From Odobenus rosmarus divergens (Eukaryota; Chordata; Mammalia; Carnivora; Odobenidae): 64,000 nucleotides of DNA. Under the pieces are notes generated by a model, which ran no database searches, was not told where the DNA came from, and saw only the letters and a program-made list of their open reading frames with translations. This document shows, one piece after another, positions 34,123 to 46,255 of the stretch. Every line of letters begins with the position of its first letter. Positions within the stretch are counted from its first letter, which is position 1. Location: the NCBI RefSeq assembly GCF_000321225.1, contig NW_004450287.1, positions 2,962,209 through 3,026,208 of the forward strand. The letters run 5' to 3'. The position numbers and the translations under genes were made by a program.

Positions 34123-34867
34123 GGCTTAAGAATTGTTTTTTACTCAAGATATTCCAAATTTAAACCTTGAAAACACTATAAAGGTCAAAAGCAAAGGTAG
34201 GTAACAAAAGAAACATTTGAATATATCCACAAAAAACTATTGTAAATATCATATTTAAGATAGAAGAATAAAAATAAAAAAGGGACACTGATTTTGTGTG
34301 AAATTATTTTTTAGATAAGATTAATATTTAAATCAGTAGATTTTTGGTTCATAGCAAAATTGAAAAGAAAATGCAAGATTTCCCATATACCCCTTGCCTC
34401 CACATATGTATAGCCTCCTTTATTATCAACATCCCCTACCAGAGTGGTGTATTTGTTACAATGATGAACCTATATTGACACATCATAATTACCCAAAGTT
34501 TATAGTTTATGTTACAGTTCATTTTTGGTGTTCTAGGTTCTATGAGTGTGGACAAACTTAAAGTGATATGTACCCACCATTATAGTATCATACAAAGTAT
34601 TTTTACTGCCCTAAGAATCCTTTCTGTTCCTCCTATTCCTTTCTGCCCCAACACACATTTCTGCCCATCACTAATATTTTTACTATCTCTATAGTTTTGC
34701 CTTTTCTAGAAGTCAAATAGATTTATACAGTACGTAGCCTTTGCAGATTGGCTTCTTTTATTTAGTAATATCCATTTTAGTTTCCTCCATGTCTTTTCAT
34801 GGTTTGATAGCTCTTAAATTTTAGCACTGAATAATATTCCATTGTCTGGATGTACCACAGTTTATTT

Positions 34868-34914
34868 ATCCATTCCCCTACTGAAGGACATCATCCATTC
34901 CCCTACTGAAGGAC
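34868..34914. repeat. 25-bp tandem duplication in old L1
   Basis: 'atccattcccctactgaagg' occurs at 34,868 and again at 34,893; the 22-bp copies are identical and separated by 3 bases. Ordinary L1 has one copy, so this is a local duplication in this element. Confidence 0.92.
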
Positions 34915-35972
34915 TTGCTTCCAAGTTTTGGCAGTTATGAATAAAGCTGTGTATGAACATCTGTGTGAAGATTTATGTGTGGACGTAAGTTTTCAGCTCC
35001 TTTGTAGATAACAAGAAGCATGATTACTGGATTGCATAGTAAGAGTATGTTTATTTTTGTAAGAGGTCACCTTATTGTCTTTCAAAGTGGCTGTACCATT
35101 TTGCATTCCTACAAGCAATGAATGAGAGCTCCTGTTGCTCCACATCCTTGTCTACACTTGGTGTTGTCAGTATTCTGGATTTTAGCCATTCTAATAAATG
35201 GATATTTATTAGATGTAATGTGTAATGTGTGTACATATGTAATATCTCATTTTTGTTTTAATTTGCATTTCCCTGATGATAAATGATGTAGAACATCTTT
35301 TCATATGCTTGTTAGGCATTGATATATCTTTATGGCAAGGTGTCTGTTAAGGTCTTTGACCCATTCTTTGACCAGGTTGCTTGTCTTCTTATTGTTGCAT
35401 TTTAAGAGTTCCATGTATATCTTGGGTAACAGTTTTTTTTTTTTTTTAATCAGTTGTGGTTTTTTGCAGATATTTTCCCCCAGTCAGTGGCTTGTCTTCT
35501 CATTCTCTTCACATTGTGTTGTATAGAGCAAAAGTTTATAATTTTAATGAAGTCCAGCTCATCAGTGACTTCTTTTGTGGTTTATGGTGGTATATGTGAA
35601 AAGTCATTGTCATTCTCAAGGTTATCTAGGCTGTTCAGTTGTTCCAGCAACACTTGTTTAAAAGACTGTCTTTGTTCCCTTATATTGCCTTTCCTCCTCT
35701 GTCTAAGATCGACTGACTAAGATCGATTTGGGGCCTATTTCTGGGGCTGTCTGTTCTCCTTGATCCTATTGATCTTTTTGTCTGTTCTTTCATCAGCAAC
35801 ACACAGTATTGATTACTGTAGCTTTATACTGAGTATTGAAGTAGGGTAGTGTCAGTCTTCCAACTTTGTTCTTCTCCTTCAAAATTGTGTTAGATATTTT
35901 GGATCTTTTGCCTCTCCATATAAACTTTAGAATCAATTTGTCAATATCCACAAAATAACTTGTTGAGATTTT

Positions 35973-36147
35973 TTTTAAAAGATTTTATTTGAGAGAGAGA
36001 GTGAGCATGAGCAGGGGGGAGGGGCAGAGGGAGAGGGAAAGCAGACTCCCCACTGAGCAGGGAGCTGAAGTGGGGCTCAGTCCCAGGACCCTGAGATCAT
36101 GACCTGAGCCGAAGGCAGACTCTTAACAGACTGAGCCACCCCACCCC
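35973..36147 (-). mobile_element. CAN-SINE inside old L1
   Basis: Head truncated or altered ('gagccaccccacccc'). The 15-bp TSD 'acttgttgagatttt' is at 35,958-35,972 and 36,148-36,162. L1 sequence resumes directly after the second TSD copy. Confidence 0.95.
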
Positions 36148-36997
36148 ACTTGTTGAGATTTTGATTGGGATTCTGTTGAAACTATTAATAAAGTTGAGAA
36201 GAACTGACATGTTGACAATATTGAGGCTTCCATCTAGGAACATTTATTTAGTTCTACATTTATTTAGTTCTTTTATTTCACTCCTCAGAGTTTTATATTT
36301 TTCCTCATATAGATTTGTACATATTTTGTTAGATTTATACCTAGGTATTTTATGTTTTGGAAGTGCTAATGCAAAGGGTTGTGTTTCTAATTTTAAATTC
36401 CATTTGTTTGTTGCTGACATATAGGAAAGTGATTGATTTTGTATATTAACTTTGTATCTTGCCACTTTACCATAGTCACTTATTAATTCTAAGAGGGTTT
36501 TTTTTTTTGTTGATTCATTTGGATTTTCTACACAGATAATCATGTCATTTGCAAACAAAGATGGTTTTATTTCTTTCTTACCAATCTGTGGACTTTTTAC
36601 TATTATTACATTGCATTAGCTGAGACTTCTAGTATGATATTGAAAGGTAGTGGTGGGAGGGACATCTTTTCCTTGTTTTTGATCTGTGGGGAAACCTTAA
36701 AATTTTTTGCCCTTAAGTAAAATGTTACCTGTAGATTTTTTCTAGATATTCTTGATCAAGTTGAGGAAGTTCCCTTCTATTCCTAGTTTACTCAAGTTTT
36801 TATCATGGATGATTGTTGGATTTTGTCAAATGCTTTTTCTGCATCTATTGATATGATTGTGTGATTTTTTTCTTTTTCAGTCTGTTGATTTGATGGATTA
36901 TATTAATTGATTTTTGAATGTTGAACCAGTTTTGCATACCTGTGATAAGTTTCACTTGGTTGTGGTGTACAGTTCTTACAGATTTTTGGACTCATGC

Positions 36998-37159
36998 TTT
37001 TTTTTTTTTTTAAGATTTATTGATTTATTTTAGAGAAAGAGAGAGCATGGTGGGAAGGGGCAGAGGGAGAGGGAGAGAAAGTCCTAGGCAGACTCTTCCT
37101 GACACAGAGCTGAAACCAAGAGTTGGACTTTTAACCAACTGTACCACCCAGGCGCCCTA
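36998..37159 (-). mobile_element. CAN-SINE
   Basis: A minus-strand copy with a shortened body ('accacccaggcgccc' head end at about 37,155). The TSD is short: 'tggactca' at 36,987-36,994 and 37,160-37,167, weakly extended. It marks the end of recognisable old L1. Confidence 0.87.
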
Positions 37160-37461
37160 TGGACTCACTCTTACTTTTAAATAAAGCAGAAATCTCAATA
37201 GTATAGAGCAAAGTGTTTAGATTTACAACTTTGAAATATAAATCTGAGAGACTACTCCCATCATGTCAGTCTGATATTTGGAACCATGTGATATGAACAA
37301 TACTCAGTATTTAATAATTGAATAAATGAATGATTGCATAAAGTGAAGTTTGAGTAGAGCAATATACTTTACATTCAGTGTGGGTGAATTGGAATAAACA
37401 TTTTTTTTTCTCCTTAAATTTAGGATATTAGAAAGAAAACTCAGGGGAGAATAAAAAAAGT

Positions 37462-37640
37462 TGGAGTAATAGATCTCAATCGTGTTTGCCTATTAGAATT
37501 ACCTAGAGAAGATTTATATGGACTAGTACTTGGGATTCACCCATGAGGAAGCATGATCTCTGGGGGTGGGGCCCCAAGTGTGATATTGTTTTAAAATTAT
37601 TTGGGTGATTTTAATATTTTGGCATTGTTAATAACTCCTG
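37462..37640 (+). mobile_element. MER5A-like hAT-Charlie fragment
   Basis: 'atagatctcaatcgtgtttgcctattagaattacctagagaag', 'atctctgggggtggggccccaag' and 'atttgggtgattttaatatt' follow MER5A (…cacattagaatcacctggggagc…ctctgggggtggg…). Non-autonomous DNA transposon relic. Confidence 0.72.
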
Positions 37641-38542
37641 TTTCAGGAAAACAAAGTATATGAGTATGATTATAAATTAAATATTTTGGGAAAAATTACT
37701 CAGCAGTATCTGTTTCTTTAAAGAATTTATTTTTTCAATAAGGATGAATGTCTTAAAAGAAGCACTGTCTCCTAGATGCTATCACTGCTCTCACACAGCG
37801 ATAGCTGAGGAGATGAAAATGTTGCTTTCTTGCCACAACTCATATATAAAAAAGTAAGGTTAGACAATTATATGTTCCAAAAGACAATGTTCTAATGTCC
37901 CGAGTCATTGTAAAAACGTTCCCCTCTGTGGTTCTTGACTGCAATAGAATTCTTTTCTTTGTCTCACATTAATTCACCTTCCTAATAGATTTCAAATGTT
38001 TTCCAAACATATTTTTTTCACATGATATATATTGTAAACCCATTTTCTCTCCATTTCAGCTAGGAAATTTATAATCTGACTCTAAGTTACTAGGGAATGT
38101 AATTTCTGGGAATCACGCCACAGAAAATAAAACAGTATCATTTGGTCTTGCGTGTGTGATTGACTAAAAACTGTGTCTTTAAATTTATCTTCGTAGAATT
38201 AACGAAGTACAAGATTTTGAGAGATAGTTTGAGAGAAGTCAAGGAAACTTCTTGTTTGTGCTCTTTTTTTACTTTGATAATTTAGGGAAGAAAACACAGT
38301 TTAGTATTTTAAATCCTCAGCTACTGTTGAATCATTTCTGAGTTAATTAACATTGTAATAATATTATTTTAGCTTCTTAGTTGTATAATGCAGTATTTGA
38401 GGGGCTTGTTTTTTAACTAATACTTTCAGGAAGTTACCATTTGTGGAAGGAATGGAAAGTCTGGCAAGGTGATTCTAGGTATTTAGATAATTGCATTTTA
38501 CTTTTCCAAGATAAAGAGATTAGTTTGATTTTTTAAAATCTC
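37641..38542. other. AT-rich sequence, nothing recognised
   Basis: About 900 bases with no repeat, frame or RNA gene that I can support. Confidence 0.45.
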
Positions 38543-38553
38543 AGGAAGATTTT

Positions 38554-38807
38554 GGAGCACCTGGGTAGCACAGTTGGTTAAGAGTCCACCTCTTGGTTTC
38601 AGTTCAGGTCATTGATCTCAGGGTCATGAAATCAAACCCCCTGTCCAAACCCCTGTGGAGCCCCGTGTGGAGTCCTGTGTGGAGCCCCACATGAGGCTCT
38701 GCTCTTAGCTCAGAGCCTGCTTCAGATTCTCTTTCCCCTCCCTCTGCCCCTCCCTCTTATACTCTCTCTCTCAAATAAATAAATAAATCTTAAAAAATAA
38801 AATAAAA
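38554..38807 (+). mobile_element. CAN-SINE with 12-bp internal expansion
   Basis: The head 'ggagcacctgggtagcacag' is diverged. In the body the 12-base unit of the form 'agccccgtgtgg' is repeated about five times (about 38,632-38,695), including one unit beginning 'agtcct'. This makes the SINE unusually long (about 250 bp). The tail runs straight into a second SINE. Confidence 0.92.
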
Positions 38808-38809
38808 TA

Positions 38810-39026
38810 GGGATGCCTGGGTGGCTCAGTCGGTTAAGCATTGGCCTTTGGCTTAGGTCCTGGTCCCTAGGTCCTGGAACGGAGCCCTGAGTCTGGCTCC
38901 CTGCTCAGCGGGGAGTCTGCTTCTCCCCCTCCCTCTGCCCTTCCCCCCCATGCTCACTCTCTCTCTCTCTCTCTCACTCAAATGAATAAATAAATAAATC
39001 TTTTGAAAAAATAATAAAATAAAATA
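38810..39026 (+). mobile_element. CAN-SINE inserted in the tail of the preceding SINE
   Basis: The head 'gggatgcctgggtggctcagtcgg' follows directly on the A-rich tail of the first SINE, in the same orientation. Outer flanks 'aggaagatttt' (38,543) and 'tggaagacttt' (39,028) look like the TSD of the first SINE, so the second probably inserted in the A-rich tail. Confidence 0.93.
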
Positions 39027-39146
39027 TTGGAAGACTTTAACCTTAATGATAATGTTAACTAAGGCCAATTATTCTGTGTCACTCTCAGAAAAAGCAAGTT
39101 CCTAGAGAATTAATTTAATTACACTTCCGAAGTATGAAAGTCTTTA

Positions 39147-39210
39147 CTTTCTCCTCCTTCTCCTACTTCTGCTTCTCCTCTTCTTCCTCCTCCTCCTAAT
39201 CATCATCATT
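39147..39210. repeat. Imperfect (TCC/TTC)n and (ATC)n microsatellite
   Basis: A polypyrimidine trinucleotide tract of about 50 bases followed by 'atcatcatcatt'. Confidence 0.8.
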
Positions 39211-39359
39211 GTTATTTTTTCCTAAGAGTCACTGTGATTAACAAGGAACTTTAGGGGCAGGAATATTTTGTTCAGCTAGATATTTTAGGTGACATCTAGG
39301 AAGGGTGAAATAAGGAAACACTGAGCAGAATCTCTACAACTGTGTAGTAGTTATAGATT

Positions 39360-40010
39360 TCATAGGCAGGGTAATAAAAAGCACCAAACAAAAATTGTAA
39401 GTTGGACTTCATTAAAATGAAAAATATTTCTTTTTCAATAGATATCATTAAGAATTCTTAAATCATTAAGAAAGTAGAAAACTAAGTCTCAGATTTAGAG
39501 AAAATATTTACAGTACCTATCTCTGGAAAATCTTCAACCCAGAATATATGAAGACTCAAGAAGACAAAATAGATTTTAAATCAAAAACAGTTACAAGAGA
39601 CAAAGAAGTACATTATATATTCATAAAAGTTTCAATTCAGCAGAAAGATATAATAATTATAAACATTTAAGTATTTGGGTCTGTAATGATGTAGCATCTA
39701 ATAACCATCAAAATATATGAACCCAAAACTGACAGAATTGAAGGGAAAAATAGCCAGTTCTACAATAGTAGTTGGGAGACTTTAAAACCTCAGTCTCAAG
39801 AATGGGTACAACAGCCACACAGAAGATAAGGAAATACAGGCCTGAAACCAAGTAGATCTAACAGATGTATACAGAATACTGTACCCAACAACAAAATATG
39901 CTTTCTTCTGCAGTGCACATGGAACATTTTCTGGGATAGACTATATGTTAGATCACAAATTAAGTCTTAATAAATATACAAAGATAAATATTATGCAAAA
40001 CTCTTAAAGG
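39360..40010 (+). mobile_element. Old L1 ORF2 fragments in swapped order
   Basis: The first part (39,380-39,560) resembles L1 ORF2 C-terminal sequence ('aagttggacttcattaaaatg'). The second (39,565-40,000) is endonuclease-region sequence ('agtgcacatggaacattttctgggatagac', 'gatcacaaattaagtcttaataaatat'). Both are on the plus strand but C-terminal precedes N-terminal, so they are probably two separate truncated insertions. Confidence 0.6.
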
Positions 40011-40060
40011 GCTCTTGCATTCTTGATTCAGAGGACAACCATTATTTAAGCATGAGTTCA

Positions 40061-40276
40061 GGGCGCCTGGGTGGCTCAGTTGGTTAAGCAACTGCCTTTG
40101 GCTCAGGTCATGATCCTGGAGTCCCGGGATCGAGTCCCGCATCGGGCTCCCCGCTCAGCGGGGGGTCTGCTTCTCCCTCTGACCCTCTTCCCTCTTGTGC
40201 TCTCTGTCTCTAACTCATTCTCTCTCTCAAATAAATAAATTAAAAAAATCTTTAAAAAAATAAAATAAAAAATAAA
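40061..40276 (+). mobile_element. CAN-SINE
   Basis: Well preserved ('gggcgcctgggtggctcag' head). The TSD 'catgagttca' is at 40,051-40,060 and 40,277-40,286. The A-rich tail is long (about 40 bases). Confidence 0.96.
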
Positions 40277-40286
40277 CATGAGTTCA

Positions 40287-40629
40287 CTTCTCTTCTACCA
40301 CATGAAAATGTACTTTCTAGAGAAAAGATGTACATACAACCACATACCAAAATGCACTCACCTTCACAAACACATGTTTTTCTTAGGGGGAAAAAATTGC
40401 TAGATTAGGATTTAATTTTATCAAAGTTATTTTTTTCTTACAAGTTCATCATATCTGAAAGGATTAACTTCCTTTGTGAAAGTCCAGGAAGAACAAAAAT
40501 TATAATTTGATAGAGAAGGTAACAAGTATATAAACAATTTATTATATAAACTCAGTAATAAAACTGATTTTACTCTAAGTCTATACATAGTAGAACAAAG
40601 AAATATGATTATAATGATAAAAATATTGT
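40287..40629. other. AT-rich sequence, nothing recognised
   Basis: No feature supported. Confidence 0.4.
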
Positions 40630-40830
40630 TGAGAACATATTTACCATGTGCTGGATTCTGAGCAGTTTTATGTAATAATCCCATCCTTTTAAGAAACAAA
40701 TGAAATGGATAATAACATTATCTCCATTTTACAGATGGAGAATCTGAAGCACCAATTGGTCAAATAGCTTTACTTAAATTCAGATATTCAGATAGTGAGT
40801 GTTGGGAGGTGGGATTTGATATATGTGTTT
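40630..40830 (+). mobile_element. MIR fragment
   Basis: 'atttaccatgtgctggattctgagc', 'attatctccattttacagatggagaatctgaag' and 'gtgttgggaggtgggatttg' give MIR in plus orientation. Confidence 0.75.
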
Positions 40831-41089
40831 TAACATTTTAAATGTGAGGATTTTGATAATTATGTTCCTGCAACAGTATTAATTTCCTTAAGATCAGAGT
40901 ATTTGGGTCTGTATGATACTGAGTCTGTGATATTAGTTGAGTCATATGTTCTAGTCAACTATGTACTCAGTTTTTATAAATATTCCATATGCTCATAAGA
41001 TATCTACTGTATCATTATATATGTTTTTAAAGCAAAATATATATGTATAAATCAGAAAAAAACTATATATTTAAATAGTCTGTATTCTT

Positions 41090-42180
41090 GCATCTTTTGA
41101 GTGATCAAATTATAATTATAAAAGATATGCTAACATCTAGTAAGATTACAGATTTTTGGATTTCTTTTTGAATTTGCCAATTTTTTCTTTATATGCTTTG
41201 CTATCAGGTATGTAAAAATTAAAAATTTTTAATTTTATAGAAATATAACTTTTATATTTTAATTTTATAAAAATATACCTTTAATTATTATGTATTGACC
41301 TTTATCTTAAAAATATTTTTTACATTTTCCCCTTGCTGTTGTTACTATATTGCATTTTTCTTGGCTTATTGAGACTGTTTAAAATTCTGTTTTTTTCTTC
41401 TGCTGGATTAGAAATTTTTTTGTTCTGGGGCGCCTGGGTGGCTCAGTTGGTTAAGGGTCTGCCTTCGTCTCAGGTCATGATCTCAGGGTCCTGGGATAGA
41501 GCCCACATGGGGCTCTCCGCTCAGCGGGGAGTCTGCTTCTCCCTCTCACACTCCCTCTGTGCTCTCTGTCTTACTATCTCTCTCTCAAATAAATAAATAA
41601 AAATCTTTAAAAAAAGAATTTTTTTGTTCTTAAAATGTGGTATATATTTTCTATATTCCTCTTACTCTAAAGCACCACACCATGTATTATCCACATCTAT
41701 ATCTGTATCTGCTGACTTCAGAGTAATATGTGATTCTCACAACTCCTTAGCTTCGGTTATTCTCTGCTATCTTCAGGGTATTTGAATACCATATTTTAAA
41801 GATACCTGTGTTTTATTTCTCTAAATTAGATCCCCTATTACCATTTTCTACAATCAGTGTTACTATAGATTTGTGCACCTGTTTACAATTTTTTAACACT
41901 ATACGTCTGTTAGCTCAGGATTATTTCCTTTTTCTTAAAGTACCTTCCTTAAAAGTTCCTTCTTGAGGATTATTAGAGATAAATTCCTATCTGGAAATGT
42001 TTCCTTTTATGATCTTTGTTTCTTTGTGTGATCGTTTAGCTATTTTTTTTTGTACTCTTTGTTGTTTTGAATTGCTACGTCTTGTGTGTCAGGGCTCTAT
42101 ATGTAGAAATCATGTGAGGCTTGTGTTAGGAGAGCATTCTTCCAGAGGGTCTTTGCTTTTTCTTCTTCAACATGTTCCTT
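41090..42180 (-). mobile_element. Very diverged L1 fragment (tentative)
   Basis: Plus-strand reading resembles the reversed endonuclease/ORF1 junction of an ancient L1: 'atgtattgacctttatctt' and, after an inserted SINE, 'attagagataaattcctatctggaaatg'. The match is by order of weak landmarks only. Confidence 0.4.
41427..41615 (+). mobile_element. CAN-SINE
   Basis: Close to consensus. TSD 'gaaatttttttgttct' at 41,411-41,426 and 'gaatttttttgttct' at 41,616-41,630 (one T/A difference in the run). Confidence 0.96.
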
Positions 42181-42533
42181 AGCACCAACCATTCAGGATC
42201 CCTCTTATAATTCAATATCCTTGTTCTGGGTTTTTGAGATTATGCAGGTGAAGTTTAGTACAAATTCAGTTTCGTAGGGAAATATTTTTTCTTTGTATTG
42301 TGGAAAGGAAATTCAGTGAATCTGAAGACCCTTAACTATATCAACTTCATAGGAAGGTCTCTGTGGAAACACCTAACTATCCAGATCTGCTACCCAGTGC
42401 CTCAACCCCAACTCTAGCTTCTCCTTTTCTTTACTACTTTGGCTTTTGGCCCTTAGGCATTTCCTTTACTTTTTGTAGTCTCAGTTCTATATTTAAATGT
42501 TCTATATTTTGTTGAATTTTACATGGTGTTTTT

Positions 42534-42735
42534 TTGTTTTTGTTTTTGTTTTTGGTCAGAGAGAGTGAGAGAAAGTGAGAGAGAGCACAAGCTGTGGGGG
42601 GAGTGGCAGGCAGAGAGAGAAGCAGGCTCCCTGCTGAGCAGGGAAGCCCGATGTCGGACTTGATCCCAGGACCCTGGGATCACAACCCAAGCTGAAGGCA
42701 GGTGCACAACCGACTGAGGGAACCAGGCTTCCCTC
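42534..42735 (-). mobile_element. CAN-SINE
   Basis: A minus-strand copy whose tail region is rewritten as a (GTTTTT)n run. The head is altered ('gaaccaggcttccc'). TSD 'acatggtgttttt' (42,521) and 'acatggttttt' (42,736). Confidence 0.88.
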
Positions 42736-42746
42736 ACATGGTTTTT

Positions 42747-44539
42747 AATTGTTGTTGATGATGGCTATTATATCTGCTTTGCCATTTTGATTGGAATGTA
42801 GCAATACATTCATTTATTCTTTTAGCAAGACTCTGACAATATGATAGATTTGCTTATAAAGACACTATTTACAGAGAACAGGACCCACATCTCCAAAGGT
42901 TTAATATTTAGTATATCATGATCACATACCTGACATTTTAGAAATTGAGTTCAAATATTTTATTTTGTGTTCATTTTACATGCCCAAATCCATATTTGCT
43001 TCAGGAAGTATGGTGACTTCACATCATACTGAACATTTTGAGGATAGTCAACTAAGAAATGTCTGATTGCTTTGCTCCGTGTTTCTCACTGTTCTTTCAG
43101 GAGTCAATAGTATCACTACTTGATTCAACAAAAATTCATTGAAAACTTATTTTAGCACCAATACTAAGCTCTACACATGTAAAGACTCTTTTTTATTCAA
43201 AGTAAATTAATATTTAGAGCGGTAAATAGGGAATAAGACAAAAGTATTTATAAATACTGTGAGAATACAAACTTGTAAGTTATAAGTACTGTTAGAATAC
43301 AAAGGAGGAAGTCCTTAACTGCAACTGCAAAGGCAAAAAAATAAAAAATCCCATTGAGATGTCTTAGCTGAATTTTGAATAAGTCAACATGAACCCTTCA
43401 TGAGATCATAAGGAGTGGGGAGAGCTGTTAGGAGATAAAAGGGTATGTTAGGTAAGGGTGAAATCTTAGAGATTGTATGCAGCTTTAAGACACTGAGGTA
43501 TACCTCACAGGCAATTAGGAACAATTATTGGACTCAAGCAGGGAAATACATAGCCATATTTGCGTTTCAAAAAACATATGAAAGATTAGTTGAACAATGA
43601 TGAGATTGGTGTCAGATGGGATTTGTAGTAGCCCCTGTGATATAAAGAGGGTCTGAAATTCTCAAAATTTTGAAAATATTTGTTTTGTGAAGTTCTTGAA
43701 TCTAGGACAAGAGACAATGGGGATATTGTAACATAAATTTTGAGTCTTTTAATCATTGTCATTATCACTAATATTCTTAAGAATATTAAATATAACCAAT
43801 CTGTGTCAGTGCCTTTCCCCCATGAAAGGAAGTCTCCATATTCTAAGGAATATGTATCTCAATATTAAATAGGTTTAAATTTATCTAAATCTATGCTTAA
43901 ATCTATCTAAATCTAGAAATGTATGGGGAACTTTATTTCTTGATCTGACATTTTACCATCGACCCTCAAAATAGAGATTCTTTCATTTTAATCAAGATAT
44001 TGTGTTTCCAAGAGTCCTTATATCATTAGTAAGTAGACCTTGAAAAGTTGTATTTAAATATGTTTGTCCTCCTGAGAGGTGCCCCGTAGGCCCAGCATGC
44101 ATGGCCAGTTCTTTGTGGAAGGTGTGAACAGAGCTTGAAAGCACACAGGGGCCTTTGCACACATGCCCACAGGATCCTTCGTGGGATGGGTTGGATCTAC
44201 AGTGAGAAGAGGATGGAGATAGTGCCTCTACCATTAGGCATGGAATTTGAACCTTGAGGTCAGTCTGAAGTTATTTTAATGATATTGGAATAAAGAACGT
44301 ATCCAATTGAGCAGTTCGATAGTTTGATTTATAACTTCAGTGGTGCATGGGCTTTTTAAAAAAATCTCTTACCCTGCGTCCCAGAATGTTAGAGGCAGAC
44401 TGATGGGGGATGGATTATTAAGGATGCACTTTTCTTACTTTACAGTTTGTTCATGTGTACTTTAATTGTAATCACCTCCAAGCCAGAGAGTAAAATTAGA
44501 TTAATGAAATCAGGACAAACTTCTGGAATCAGAAAACTG
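42747..44539. other. Largely unique AT-rich sequence
   Basis: A weak L2-like stretch near 43,130-43,200 ('caacaaaaattcattgaaaac'). A short duplication of 'aatctatctaaatctag'-like words sits near 43,890. No open frame worth calling. Confidence 0.4.
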
Positions 44540-44660
44540 GCACTGGAGGAGGCCTTAGATTCTTTGCCCTTAATCTTAAACATGAGGTAACTGAGATTAT
44601 GAGCTTTGTTCAAGATCACCCAGAAAGGTAGTGGCAAAGCCAAAATAAAAGCCTAGGTAT
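44540..44660 (+). mobile_element. MIR fragment
   Basis: 'aacatgaggtaactgagatt' then 'tgttcaagatcacccagaaaggtagtggcaaagcc' is the conserved central/3' part of MIR. Confidence 0.8.
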
Positions 44661-46238
44661 GTAGACAGCTTTATAATTGTCTTTGCCTTTTATCTCTTAT
44701 TAATTAATGTATTAATTTTATATTTCTCTTAGCAGACTTCTTAGTGCAAATAACTTTTAGTTCTTATCAAAAGTTGAAAAAATCAAAATCATGTGCGTGC
44801 ATGTTGTAAAGTCAAGACACAGTGACTTTTAATGAAGTTACATTTTTGATTTTGTAAACAATGTTATTTCTACTAAATCTGTGACTAACATTTTTAAGGA
44901 CTTTAAATGGTATTAGCCAGATGTTCCATTAATATTTATAGAAAGCATACTATAAAATTGTGATTATGATTTTTTCATTCAGATGTTTACATAAATATTG
45001 GAAATACCAAGAGAACATGAAAATGTAAAAAAGTAAAACTTTATATTTTACTTGGTGAATAATGCACATTTTACAAACATTGGAAAACTAATATAAAGCA
45101 ACAAAAATTTATTAAATTAATTAAATCTGTGCTAATGTGTTATACTTGTTTTAAAATTGTTTGAATAATGACATTGCTCCAAAATGAATAATCTTCTTTA
45201 GGAGACATATCTTGCAATTCTAATATCCAGATGAAATTATTACTGTGACTGTCTTAACATTATGTAATTCTACTTTGGATATCATATCACATATATTTGA
45301 AATTAAGGACTAAAAATTATTGCCCAGAAACATGGCTTATTTTCCATGCAAGTGTCATCCACCTATTTAGCCATATCTGATTGCCCCATTCAATTAATTT
45401 AAACTTAATGTCCACTCACATTCATCATTTATCAGACACTCATTTGAATTACAATGAATAAGGGAGCATTGGCATTCATTCTGGAAAATCTATCTGCTCA
45501 ATGAAGGGCAAGAGGTCATGGCTATAGAAAGGATGCTTAAAAATGCATCATCATAAAAATGAAGAATATTTAGAGCAGTAAGTAGGGAATAAGACAAAAG
45601 TGTCTTATTTTCAGAAATTGTTACTCACATTAAATATTAGAGTATAATATAAAGCTTTACCATCTGGATGACCCCACATATTTTCTTTTCAGTACACGTT
45701 ATCCAAATGTTACAAAGATGATCAACCTATAAACTTGATATCTTTTTATATGTGATCTCCTTTAATTCTTTGAGGAAGACAAATAGGCAAGAAAAAAATA
45801 AAAGAAAAAATGGTAAAGCAAGTATTCCCAGATTCAAGGAATTAAATATGCTATTAAAGGAATTATATTCTATTTATATCTATTTATTCTTCTATTGAGT
45901 TCATTTATTCTCCATTAATTGCCACAGATCATCAACATAACTAAAAACTGATTTAATTCAATTTATTTTAATTGACAAAAGCTAAGATTTTCTCAGTAAT
46001 ATTGGTATGTTCTAAATACTCTGTGCTTGTTTTTATTGGAGGGCAGAAGCAGCAATCAGGCAAAATCTTTGAAAATTTGGGCAAAATTTTTGAAAAGATT
46101 TTTGCTACCATACACTGGATAAATGACTCATGGTCATTTAAATATAGGTAGAAAAGATAAAAGCCTGTCAATCACTACTAACTCCAATTGGCAGTAACTA
46201 TACTAGTTTGATAAAGGCCTGCAGATCGAATCAATCTT
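44661..46238. other. AT-rich sequence, nothing recognised
   Basis: About 1.6 kb without repeat, RNA gene or coding signal. 'agagcagtaagtagggaataagacaaaagt' near 45,573 repeats a phrase at 43,217 ('agagcggtaaatagggaataagacaaaagt'), suggesting a short shared relic. Confidence 0.4.
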
Positions 46239-46255
46239 TAAACTATTGGTTTGTG

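Larger units (their letters stand above)
34290..36995 (-). mobile_element. Old L1, minus strand, 3' half
   Basis: Read on the plus strand, the 3' UTR and ORF2 C-terminus (34,350-35,300: 'ttgccttttctagaagtcaaatag', 'gatagctcttaaattttagc') pass into RNase-H-less C-terminal and RT sequence (to 36,995: 'ttttgtcaaatgctttttctgcatctattgatatgattgtg'). A surviving frame on the minus strand at 36,244-36,558 covers the part just after the RT active site (MIICVENPNESTKKK). It is 5' truncated and split by a SINE at 35,973. Older than L1-A and L1-B. Confidence 0.85.
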
